From: CAYVBE01 sp964448935
GTDB taxonomy: Bacteria; Planctomycetota; Brocadiia; SM23-32
Length of the DNA stretch: 47,100 nt
Direction of reading: 5' to 3'
Assembly: GCA_964448935.1 (NCBI GenBank)
Contig: CAYVBE010000010.1
Coordinates: 1 to 47,100 of the forward strand
Within the stretch, counting starts at the first letter, position 1. Every line of letters begins with the position of its first letter. Below, piece by piece: positions 1 through 7,700 of this stretch. The notes below the pieces were generated by a model. The model did not search any database and was not told the DNA's origin. It worked only from the letters and a program-made list of their open reading frames with translations. A program made the position numbers and the translations under genes.

Positions 1-184
1 CCAAAAAAAGTCCAAAAAACCGGAGTTTCTGCTAAACTGCGGAACTTGGGCTAAAACATAACTCAAACAGTTCTCAAAAAGCAAGTCGGACCGCCCCATG
101 CCGAAGCCCCGACTTGAAAACGCCGCCGGTCCCGACCACAATTCCCGCTTGGCGCAGAGAGATAAACCAGCGCAGGAGTCGGCA
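1..184. other. upstream region of the first gene
   Basis: The first ~90 bases are clearly richer in A/T than the rest of the window and contain two CCAAAAAA runs 11 bases apart. This looks like a regulatory or intergenic leader for the gene starting at 185, but I could not find a -35/-10 pair with good spacing. An open frame continues upstream of 185 as far as position 98, but the ribosome site at 174-178 argues that this stretch is untranslated. Confidence 0.35.
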
Positions 185-1327
185 ATGGCAGTTGACCTGA
201 AGGACGGGATCCTGGGCTCCGTCGTCGGAGCCACTATCGGCGACAGCATCGGGGCGGTGGTGGAGTTCCGCGACGCGGGCGGGGTGCGCGCCCGGACGGG
301 CGGCGCGGATTGGGTGGACGATATGCTTGAGTTCAAGGATCAGCACATCCACCGCCTCGGCGTCTTCCGGGAAGACCCACCCCGCGGAACGGGCACCGAC
401 GACACCCGGCTGAATCACGTATTCCTGGAATGTGCCGCGCGGCACGGGAGGCACGTCAATTCCCGACTCGTGGCGATGGAGTACATCGCCCGGCACCAGG
501 CGCCGGAGATCTACTACTGCACAACGCCCGAACTCGCACGGCAGCACCTGGCCGGATACGCGCGGCGCTCGGCGGTACACCTCGGGATGCGGCAATATGA
601 AGGGCAGTCGCTGGAGCCCCACTACCGGTGGACGATGAACCGGTTCCCGGGGCTCTCGGGTCTCCTGAGCTTCCAGTCGGTCGGCCTTCTTTTTCAGGGA
701 GAGCCGGAGACCGCCTACCTGAAGGCGGCGGAGCTGGACTTCCTGGACATCGGGTGGGCGCGGGACGCCACCGCCCTGCTGGCGGCCGTCCTGAGCGCGG
801 CGCTGGGGCTGGAACGCCCCGAGGCCCGCGAGGCGCTAAGCCGGGGGCTCGAGACGAACCCCTTCGAGCTGGGCGGCGCGGACGGCGCTCGGAGGTGCGC
901 CACGGCGTCGGGAACCCTGGGGGACGGCCACCCCTCGCTGCCCGACCTCTTCGAGGCCGTTGATACCGCCGGAGACGATCGGGAGGCCGTCCGAAACCTG
1001 GCCCGGGCCGCCGAACCGCTGCATCCCTATGACTGTATGGACATTCTGGGCGTGCCGCTCGCCATCATGCGGTTCACCGGCGGCGACCCCGTGCGCGCGG
1101 TCCTGATGGCCGCCAACCACCGGCGCGTGGACGAGGAGGGCAACCTGGTGGCCATGCGCGACGTGGACTGCACGGGCATGGTCAGCGGCGTGATCGTAGG
1201 CGCACTGAACGGTCTGAAGGCCTGGCCGCAGGAATGGGTGGACGCGGCCGTTTCCGCCAACCGGGAGGTATACGGGTTGGACATCGCCGAGAACGCACGG
1301 GCTTTCCACCGGGCCGTCTACGGGTGA
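185..1327 (+). CDS. ADP-ribosylglycohydrolase family protein
   Basis: A 380-residue protein of the ADP-ribosylglycohydrolase (DraG/ARH) family, which removes ADP-ribose from proteins or small molecules using two Mg ions. The N-terminus has the family's small glycine-rich helix (GSVVGATIGDSIGA, about residues 11-24) and the metal-binding TDDT at 71-74. The C-terminal metal motif, usually GD-x-D-T, appears as RDVDCTG with Asp at 326 and 328. The acidic residues are kept but the flanking glycine is lost. Start 185 is chosen over an in-frame ATG at 98 because AGGAG lies at 174-178, six bases before it, and the family fold begins directly after this Met. It converges with the acyl-CoA synthetase gene, with only six bases between the stops. 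The substrate is unknown; many relatives in this type of genome are orphan members. Confidence 0.85.
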   Translation: MAVDLKDGILGSVVGATIGDSIGAVVEFRDAGGVRARTGGADWVDDMLEFKDQHIHRLGVFREDPPRGTGTDDTRLNHVFLECAARHGRHVNSRLVAMEYIARHQAPEIYYCTTPELARQHLAGYARRSAVHLGMRQYEGQSLEPHYRWTMNRFPGLSGLLSFQSVGLLFQGEPETAYLKAAELDFLDIGWARDATALLAAVLSAALGLERPEAREALSRGLETNPFELGGADGARRCATASGTLGDGHPSLPDLFEAVDTAGDDREAVRNLARAAEPLHPYDCMDILGVPLAIMRFTGGDPVRAVLMAANHRRVDEEGNLVAMRDVDCTGMVSGVIVGALNGLKAWPQEWVDAAVSANREVYGLDIAENARAFHRAVYG

Positions 1328-1333
1328 GAACCG

Positions 1334-3424
1334 CTACTGCAGCCCGAAGCGCACGTCCAGCGCCATGACGCCCTCGCCGCGGGGGTAGACGAAGAGCGGG
1401 TTGAGGTCGCACTCGACGATGCGGGGATAGTCCACGGCAAGCTGGGAGACACGCACCAGCGTCTCCGCCAGGGCATCCAGATCGCACTCGGGCTCGCCGC
1501 GGAACTCGTGGAGGATCTGCGCCGTCCGGATGCCGTCTATCATCTCTCTGGCATCGCGCATGGTCAGCGGCGCCACCCGGAAAACCACGTCCTTGAGCAC
1601 CTCGACGTAGATGCCGCCCAGTCCGAACATGATGACCGGGCCAAACTGTGGGTCGCGGTTGACGCCGACGATCACCTCGCGCCCCTCGCGCGCCATCTCC
1701 TGCACCAGCACGCCCTCCAGATCGGCCTGCGGGTCGTAGGCCGCGGCGGACTCCATGATCCCCTGGTAGGCATCCCTGAGCGCCTGCTCGTCTTCGATGC
1801 CCACCTTCACGCCCCCCGCATCCGATTTGTGCAGGATGTCCTCGGATGATATCTTCAATACCACCGGATAGCCCATCTCGGCGGCGGCTGCCACGGCTTC
1901 CTCCTCATCGGCGGCGAAGCTGCTCTGCGGCAGGGGAATGCCGCACGCCGCCGCGATGCGGCGGGCCTGCCGCTCGCCCAGCGTCTCGCGTCCCGTGTCC
2001 AGGGCATCTTCGATGGCACCCTCGATAGCCCGGTTGTCGAACTCGTAGTGGGGCGGTTCCTCGGGCGGAGTGTGCAGCCACTGGCCGTAGTCGTACATCG
2101 CATCCAGCGTCCAGACGGCTCGGTCCGGGTGCTCCAGGTTCGGCACGTCGCGGGCGTCCAGTTCGTCCCACCCCTTTCCAACCGACGCACTGCCCATGAA
2201 GGACGCCAGCACCGGCTTGTCCGTGCGGTCGGCGGCCTCCCCGATCGCCTGCGCGGTTTTCACCGGCTCGGTGGATGTCTGGGGGGTCAGCACGGTCAGG
2301 ACGGCGTCTACACCTTCGTCTGCACAGACGGCCCGGATGGCGTCACGGTAGCGGTCGGCACGGGCGTCTCCCAGGACATCCACCGGGTTGCGCAGGCTGG
2401 CCTGCTCCGGCAGTTTATCGGTCAGCAGCCCCACGGTTTCCTCCTCCAGCTCGGCCATCTCCATCCCGGATCTTCCGACGGCGTCCGTGGCGATGATGCC
2501 GGGGCCGCCGGCGTTTGTGACGATGGCGATGCGGTTGCCCGAGGGGGGCGGCTGGGTGGAGAGCGCCCGGGCGTAATCGAAGAACTCGGTCACGGTCTCG
2601 GCGCGGATGACGCCGCACTGCTTGAAGGCCGCCTCGTAGGCGCTGTCGGAGCCTGCCAGGCTGCCCGTGTGGCTGGAGGCAGCGCGGGCGCCGGCGCTTG
2701 TGCGGCCGGATTTGAAGACCACCACCGGCTTGTTCCGGGTGACCTGCGCGGCCACGTCCATGAACTTCTGGCCGTCGGCGATGCTCTCCACGTAACCCAG
2801 GATCACGTCCGTCGCGTCGTCCTCCCCCAGGGCCTGGACGATGTCCGTCTCGTCCACGTCGGCCTTGTTGCCATAGCTGACGAACCGGGAAAGGCCGAAC
2901 CCCTCGCCGACGGCGACATCCAGGATGGCCGTGCCCATGGCGCCGGACTGGCTGAAGAAGCCGATGTTGCCCGGCTCCGGCATGACGGGGGCGAAGGTCG
3001 CGTTCAGGCGCTGGTGGGTGGAGATGACCCCCAGGCAGTTCGGGCCGATGCAGCGGATGCCGTGGTCGGCGCACTTCCGGGCCACCTCCCGCTCCAGCTT
3101 CGCCCCTTCCTCCCCGATCTCCTTGAAGCCGGCGGTGATGATGATCACTGCCGGGATGTCCTTCTCCGCGCACTGATCCAGGACGTCCGGCACGTAGGGG
3201 GCCGGTATCACGATCAGGCCCAGGTCCACCTCGCCCGGCACTTCGGTCACATCGGCGTAGCAGGAGAGGTTTAGTATCTCGTCCGCTTTGGGATTGACCG
3301 GGTAGATGTCGCCCTCAAAGCCGGCATCCAGCAGGTTCTTCACGATGTCATGGCCGACCTTGCCGGGCGTGCGACTGGCGCCGATGACCGCCACGGAGTG
3401 CGGCTCAAAGAAGCTGTTCAGCAT
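1334..3424 (-). CDS. acyl-CoA synthetase (ADP-forming), fused alpha and beta
   Basis: A 696-residue enzyme of the NDP-forming acyl-CoA synthetase family (acetate-CoA ligase type), interconverting acyl-CoA, ADP and phosphate with acid, CoA and ATP. Domain order: CoA-binding Rossmann domain (GASRTPGKVGHD, about 15-26), succinyl-CoA-ligase-like domains with IGPNCLG (126-132), FFSQSGAMG (156-164) and the phosphohistidine site SSHTGSLAG (His252), then an ATP-grasp domain from about residue 475 with HKSDAGGVKVG near 530. Fusion of the two subunits in one chain is common in bacteria. Start 3424 fits the family N-terminus (MLNSFFEPHSVAVIGAS); an open frame extends about 1 kb further upstream but runs antisense through the next gene and is not credible. 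The ribosome site is only a weak G-run. This is the only gene on the - strand. The acyl substrate cannot be read from the sequence. Confidence 0.9.
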   Translation of the reverse strand: MLNSFFEPHSVAVIGASRTPGKVGHDIVKNLLDAGFEGDIYPVNPKADEILNLSCYADVTEVPGEVDLGLIVIPAPYVPDVLDQCAEKDIPAVIIITAGFKEIGEEGAKLEREVARKCADHGIRCIGPNCLGVISTHQRLNATFAPVMPEPGNIGFFSQSGAMGTAILDVAVGEGFGLSRFVSYGNKADVDETDIVQALGEDDATDVILGYVESIADGQKFMDVAAQVTRNKPVVVFKSGRTSAGARAASSHTGSLAGSDSAYEAAFKQCGVIRAETVTEFFDYARALSTQPPPSGNRIAIVTNAGGPGIIATDAVGRSGMEMAELEEETVGLLTDKLPEQASLRNPVDVLGDARADRYRDAIRAVCADEGVDAVLTVLTPQTSTEPVKTAQAIGEAADRTDKPVLASFMGSASVGKGWDELDARDVPNLEHPDRAVWTLDAMYDYGQWLHTPPEEPPHYEFDNRAIEGAIEDALDTGRETLGERQARRIAAACGIPLPQSSFAADEEEAVAAAAEMGYPVVLKISSEDILHKSDAGGVKVGIEDEQALRDAYQGIMESAAAYDPQADLEGVLVQEMAREGREVIVGVNRDPQFGPVIMFGLGGIYVEVLKDVVFRVAPLTMRDAREMIDGIRTAQILHEFRGEPECDLDALAETLVRVSQLAVDYPRIVECDLNPLFVYPRGEGVMALDVRFGLQ

Positions 3425-3551
3425 GATGGGTTGCCCCCGCAGGGCTGTTAGGGTCGAAAAAGGCAGATCAACTCTGTATATCACAGCCCCGGCGGAGGCG
3501 CAACTGCGCCCGGTTCTTCGGGCGGTTTCCTCAGCACCCGCACAACCGTGT

Positions 3552-3580
3552 TTGCAACCCCCGGTTTGCGGTGATAAACT
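3552..3580 (+). promoter_or_regulatory. sigma-70-type promoter of the thymidylate synthase-like gene
   Basis: TTGCAA at 3552-3557, a 17-base spacer and TAAACT at 3575-3580 form a plausible housekeeping promoter 28 bases before the start at 3608. It lies in the 183-base divergent gap (3425-3607) between the acyl-CoA synthetase and this gene. I found no equally good promoter on the - strand in the gap. Confidence 0.5.
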
Positions 3581-3587
3581 CCGTTTA
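3575..3587. promoter_or_regulatory. TAAAC-TCC-GTTTA inverted repeat
   Basis: A perfect five-base inverted repeat with a three-base centre overlaps the -10 box and the expected transcription start, a position typical of a repressor operator. With only ten paired bases it could be chance. It differs from the ACACGTGT element found at three other promoters. Confidence 0.3.
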
Positions 3588-3607
3588 GACCATACCGGAG
3601 GGACGAC

Positions 3608-4492
3608 ATGAGTCGCAGGAACGGCGGCGACATACCGGTGCTCTGTGTGTCGGGGCAGAACGTGCCGGAAGCGTGGGAGAAAGCAGTCCTGGCGGTCTAT
3701 GACGGCGGCGTGGGGGTCCGGACGGAATACGACAAGCCCGGCGACCCGCCCAGCCTGGACGCCACGGTAACGGTCGAGGTGCGCGAGCCGCTCTCCGAGC
3801 CGCGGGTACACAAGAACTTCCCCGGCGGCCCCACGGACCTCGAGGTCTACCGCCAGGAGGTCGTCGAGGGCATCCACGACCACTGGATTGACCCCGCCGC
3901 GGGCAAGTGGACCTACACTTACCACCAGCGGCTGTTCGCCTACCGCCCGCTGGAGGACCTGGAACACCCGCAACGGGGGCCGCAGTTCCCGGCCATTGAC
4001 CAGATCAGCTACATCGTGGAGAAGCTTGCCGAGGCCCCGCACAGCCGCCGCGCGCAGGCCATCACCTGGATTCCCCACTGCGACCCGGGCACGGACGATC
4101 CGCCCTGCCTGCAGCGCCTCTGGGCGCGCCTGCTGCCGGAGGATGACGGCTACCGGCTGAACCTGAACACCCACTGGCGCTCCCGCGACCTGTACAAGGC
4201 GTGGTTCATGAACGTCTTCGCCCTCACCGACCTGCAGCGCGTGATCGCCGGGAGGCTCGGGGAAGCCCTGGACCGAACGGTTTCCTGCGGGCGATACGTG
4301 GACGTCTGCGACAGCCTGCACATCTACGGCAGCTACCGCGACGAAGACCTGGAGCGCGAGGTCGAGAAGATGAGGTCCTCCCCCTACACCGAGCGGGCCT
4401 GGGACAGCTCCGTGCTGCAGCCGATGTTCGAGGAGGCCCGCCGCCACCTGGCCGAGGATCCGGATTACTACGCCCGTGGCGAAGGGGGCTGA
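3608..4492 (+). CDS. thymidylate synthase-family protein
   Basis: A 294-residue protein resembling the divergent, archaeal-like branch of the ThyA superfamily, which methylates dUMP (or hydroxymethylates dCMP) with a folate cofactor. Matches to the E. coli ThyA active site: DPPC with the nucleophile Cys167; RSRD at 191-194 for phosphate binding; an Asn at 202, twelve residues into the RSxD segment, where ThyA has Asn177 (which favours uracil over cytosine); and DSLHIY with His238 and Tyr240 in place of His207/Tyr209. The His after the catalytic Cys is Leu, and the usual hydrophobic C-terminus that closes over the folate is absent. It has an extra ~110-residue N-terminal region containing DHW and KWTYTYH. 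GGAGGG at 3597-3602 supports the start. The true substrate is open; whether the genome has another ThyA or ThyX would help decide. Confidence 0.72.
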   Translation: MSRRNGGDIPVLCVSGQNVPEAWEKAVLAVYDGGVGVRTEYDKPGDPPSLDATVTVEVREPLSEPRVHKNFPGGPTDLEVYRQEVVEGIHDHWIDPAAGKWTYTYHQRLFAYRPLEDLEHPQRGPQFPAIDQISYIVEKLAEAPHSRRAQAITWIPHCDPGTDDPPCLQRLWARLLPEDDGYRLNLNTHWRSRDLYKAWFMNVFALTDLQRVIAGRLGEALDRTVSCGRYVDVCDSLHIYGSYRDEDLEREVEKMRSSPYTERAWDSSVLQPMFEEARRHLAEDPDYYARGEGG

Positions 4493-4547
4493 GCCGCCGG
4501 GCGCCGACGTGTTTCCGTCAATCCGCTTTCATCGAGGGATACCGACC

Positions 4548-6527
4548 ATGGCTGACAAACTGAACTGGGGCATCATCGCCACGGGCAACATCGCGCACAA
4601 GTTCGCCGCGGGGCTGGCGGATTCCCGCACCGGGCGGCTGGTGGCGGTGGGCAGCCGGACGCAGCAGTCCGCCGACGAGTTCGCCGACGAGTTCGACGTG
4701 CCGCACAGGCATGCAAGCTACGAGGACCTGCTGGCCGACGATGAGGTGGATGCCGTCTACATCTCCACGCCGCACCCGATGCACCCCGAATGGACCATCA
4801 AGGCCGCCGAGGCGGGCAAGCACATCCTCTGCGAGAAGCCGCTCGCGCTGAACCACGCCCAGGCCATGGCCGCCATCCAGGCCGCGCGGGAGCACGACGT
4901 GTTCCTGATGGAGGCGTACATGTACCGCTGCCACCCGCAGACGCATCGCCTCATCGAGCTGGTGCGGGAGGGGGCCGTGGGCGAGGTGCGCATGGTGCGC
5001 GCCGCGTTCAGCTTCCATTCCGGCTCCGGGCCGGACAGCCGCATCTTCGACCCCCGGCTGGGAGGCGGTGGCATACTGGATGTCGGAGGGTACCCCGTCT
5101 CCGTGGCGCGGCTTATCGCCGGCGTGGCAGCCGGCAAGGATTTCGAGGAGCCGGTCGAGTTCAAGGGCTGCGCACACATCGGTGAGACCGGCGTGGACGA
5201 ATGGGCCCTGGCAACGCTCCGCTTCCCCGGCGGCATTCTGGCGGAACTCGGCTGCGGCGTGCGGCTGAGCATGGAAAACCCCATCGTGGTCTTCGGCTCC
5301 GAGGGCCGCATCGAGGTGCCCTGGGCCTGGATACCCGCCCGTGAGGGCGGCGAGACGAGCATCCTGCTGCACCGCGGCGGTGAGACCGAGGAGATCACCG
5401 TCCGAACGGACCGCTGGCTCTACGGCATCGAGGCCGACGCCGTCGCCGAAAACCTGGAGCGCCGACAGGGCGCCTGGCCGGCTATGAGCTGGCAGGACAC
5501 GCTGGGCAACATGAAGGCGCTCGATCGGTGGCGCGATGAGATCGGCCTGACCTATCCCATGGAGGAGCCGGACGAACTCAAGCTCACCGTGGCCGGCCGG
5601 CCGCTGCGGGTCCGGGACGACAAGCGCATGCGCTACGGCGAGCTGCCCGGCGTGGAGAAACCCATCTCCCGCGTCTTCATGGGCACCATGGCCGCCGACA
5701 GCCACCCCGAGGCAGCGGTGCTCTACGACGACTTCTTCCGGCGCGGCGGCAACGCCTTCGACACCGCCTGCATCTACCGCGGCGGCCGGAGCGAGCAACT
5801 GCTCGGCCGATGGGTGGCGAACCGCGGCATCCGGGACGAAGTCGTCATCCTGGGCAAGGGCGCCCACCACCCGCACTGCTACCCCGCGGCCATCAGCCGC
5901 GAGCTGGATGAGAGCCTGGAACGCCTGCAGACCGACTACGTGGACATCTACATGCTGCACCGCGACAACGTCGAGGTGCCCGTGGGCGAGTTCGTGGACG
6001 TCCTGAACCGGGAGCTGGAAGCCGGCCGAATCCGGGCCTTCGGTGGCTCCAACTGGACGCTCGAGCGCGTTAAAGCGGCCAACGCGTACGCCGCAGAGAA
6101 CGATCTGGAGGGATTCTGCGCCCTGAGCAATAACTTCTGCCTGGCGCAGATGGTCCAGCCGGTCTGGGAGGGGTGCATCTCCTCCTCGGAGCCCGAGTTC
6201 CGCCGGTGGCACGAGGAGACCTGTATGCCCGTCATCGCGTGGTCCAGCCAGGGACGCGGCTTTTTCACCGGCGCCACAGGCGCTGAGGTCGAACGCTGCT
6301 GGGGCTGCGATGAGAACGCACGCCGGCGCGAGCGCGTGGAAGAAATGGCCGAGGAGAAGGGCGTGCCGCCCGTGGCGGTTGCGCTGGCCTACGTGCTCTG
6401 CCAGCCGTTCCCGACCTTTCCCATCATCGGCCCGCAGACACCCGAGGAAACGCGCACCTCGCTGCTGGCCCTCGACCTGGACCTGAAGCCGGAGGAAGTC
6501 GCCTGGCTGGACCTCCGGGCCACCTGA
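4548..6527 (+). CDS. Gfo/Idh/MocA dehydrogenase fused to aldo/keto reductase
   Basis: A 659-residue natural fusion of two NAD(P)-dependent sugar oxidoreductases. Residues 1 to about 360 form a Gfo/Idh/MocA unit: nucleotide-binding GIIATGNIA at 8-16 and the EKP motif with the catalytic-site lysine at 96-98. Residues about 375-659 form an aldo/keto reductase barrel with the full catalytic tetrad: Asp405, Tyr410, Lys437 and His471, plus a C-terminal GRG loop. Both halves look active, so the protein may oxidise a sugar and reduce a second carbonyl while recycling the cofactor internally; this coupling is inference. Start 4548 has GAGGGA at 4534-4539; an upstream in-frame start at 4476 overlaps the previous gene and gives no extra domain. 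There is no signal peptide, so it is cytoplasmic. Confidence 0.88.
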   Translation: MADKLNWGIIATGNIAHKFAAGLADSRTGRLVAVGSRTQQSADEFADEFDVPHRHASYEDLLADDEVDAVYISTPHPMHPEWTIKAAEAGKHILCEKPLALNHAQAMAAIQAAREHDVFLMEAYMYRCHPQTHRLIELVREGAVGEVRMVRAAFSFHSGSGPDSRIFDPRLGGGGILDVGGYPVSVARLIAGVAAGKDFEEPVEFKGCAHIGETGVDEWALATLRFPGGILAELGCGVRLSMENPIVVFGSEGRIEVPWAWIPAREGGETSILLHRGGETEEITVRTDRWLYGIEADAVAENLERRQGAWPAMSWQDTLGNMKALDRWRDEIGLTYPMEEPDELKLTVAGRPLRVRDDKRMRYGELPGVEKPISRVFMGTMAADSHPEAAVLYDDFFRRGGNAFDTACIYRGGRSEQLLGRWVANRGIRDEVVILGKGAHHPHCYPAAISRELDESLERLQTDYVDIYMLHRDNVEVPVGEFVDVLNRELEAGRIRAFGGSNWTLERVKAANAYAAENDLEGFCALSNNFCLAQMVQPVWEGCISSSEPEFRRWHEETCMPVIAWSSQGRGFFTGATGAEVERCWGCDENARRRERVEEMAEEKGVPPVAVALAYVLCQPFPTFPIIGPQTPEETRTSLLALDLDLKPEEVAWLDLRAT

Positions 6528-6559
6528 GCGCCGAGCAACCGCACTTGTGAGGACCGCGC

Positions 6560-7624
6560 ATGAAACTGGCCGACAGAACCGAACTGCACAGGAAATTCTG
6601 GCGGGGTGAGCTGGAGCGGCCCCTCCTGGGCTTCTTCATCACCGACGAGAACCCGGCGGCGGACCTGCCGCCCGGTCCGAAGGCGCCCGGCATTGACATC
6701 GGCACCCCGCCGGAGACGGTGGTCGAAAAATGCCGCGCCTCCGCGCGCCGCCAGAACGTCCACCCCGGCGACCGCGTGCCCGAGGTCAGCGTCAACTACG
6801 GCACCTCCTTTCTGCCCGCCCTCGCCGGAGCGGACTGGCAGGACGACGGCCACACGGCTTGGTGCATCCCCACGGACCGCAACTGCGCGGAACTGGAGAT
6901 ACGCCCCTTCGACCCCGACCTGCCTCTCTGGCGCGGTTACGCCGAGAAGCTCCAGGCCGTTGTGGACGCCGACATCCCCGACGCAATCACGTCCACCGCC
7001 GCCAATACCGGCCCCCTGGAGGCCCTTATGGACATGGTGGGCGCGGAGCAGCTTTCCCTGGACATGTTCGACTGCCCGGACGCGGTGCGCCGGCGCACGG
7101 AAGAGTTGTTGGAACTCCGCCGGCAGGTCTTCGACGCCCAGTGGGATATCCTCGGCCATCCGCCCGGCAACGCCGGCTTCAGCGTCTACGTGCCCGGCAA
7201 GAGCTGCCTGTTCAGCGAGGACGGCCTCTCGATCGTCGGCCCGCAACAGTTCGACGAATTCTTCCGCGCGCCCATCGAGCGCATCTCACGCGACCTGGAC
7301 ACTGCCTTTATCCACACTCACAGCGCGGGGCTCGACTGCTGCCGGTTGCTGGCCGAAATCGAGCCGCTCGACGGCGTCGAACTCTCCAACGACCCGAACG
7401 GGCCCCACATAGAGGAGATCGTCGAGGTTGGCGTCGAACTACAGCAGGCGGGCAAATCCGTGATGTTCAGCAACTGGCAGCACCCCCTCACCGATGACGA
7501 GGTGCGGATGGTCTTCAGCCGCACCGACCCCCGCCGCACCCACATCACCCTGACCGTCAAGACCATTGCGGAGGCCGAAAACTGGCTCGAAGAGGCACGC
7601 GAGCGCTTCGACAGCCCCTGGTGA
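6560..7624 (+). CDS. uroporphyrinogen decarboxylase-like protein
   Basis: A 354-residue cytoplasmic protein with the pattern of the URO-D/MtaA TIM-barrel superfamily: an N-terminal helical start (DRTELHRKFWRGE), a mid-protein segment about partial subunit folding (LMDMVGAEQLSLDMFDCPD), and a conserved His-bearing strand near FIHTHSAGLDCC. Genes of this kind are numerous in glycan-degrading Planctomycetota-like genomes, where they are thought to be corrinoid-linked methyltransferases or of unknown role rather than haem-pathway enzymes. HTHSAG and the Cys pair after it could bind a metal, as Zn does in MtaA relatives, but I cannot confirm the ligand set. It follows the oxidoreductase fusion by 32 bases and is probably co-transcribed. 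Assignment is to superfamily only. Confidence 0.55.
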   Translation: MKLADRTELHRKFWRGELERPLLGFFITDENPAADLPPGPKAPGIDIGTPPETVVEKCRASARRQNVHPGDRVPEVSVNYGTSFLPALAGADWQDDGHTAWCIPTDRNCAELEIRPFDPDLPLWRGYAEKLQAVVDADIPDAITSTAANTGPLEALMDMVGAEQLSLDMFDCPDAVRRRTEELLELRRQVFDAQWDILGHPPGNAGFSVYVPGKSCLFSEDGLSIVGPQQFDEFFRAPIERISRDLDTAFIHTHSAGLDCCRLLAEIEPLDGVELSNDPNGPHIEEIVEVGVELQQAGKSVMFSNWQHPLTDDEVRMVFSRTDPRRTHITLTVKTIAEAENWLEEARERFDSPW

Positions 7625-7634
7625 AGTCATTTGC

Positions 7635-7670
7635 CTCCTGTTTGTGCGGAAGCAGGAGTCGAGGATGACC
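7635..7670. repeat. possible REP-like palindromic repeat
   Basis: CTCCTG (7635-7640) and CAGGAG (7653-7658) can pair around a 12-base loop, followed by TCGAGGATGACC. The layout resembles small dispersed palindromes found between genes in many bacteria, whose translation reads RKQESR. Only one copy is visible here, so this is a resemblance, not a demonstrated repeat. If real, the AGGAG before the ATG at 7665 is part of the repeat and not a ribosome site. Confidence 0.3.
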
Positions 7671-7700
7671 CAAAGAAACCGCCCCAGAGAGGATGGAAGC

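Noticed and set aside
3425..4447. N-terminal extension of the acyl-CoA synthetase by about 340 residues
   Set aside because: It runs antisense through the thymidylate synthase-like gene and precedes the normal family N-terminus.
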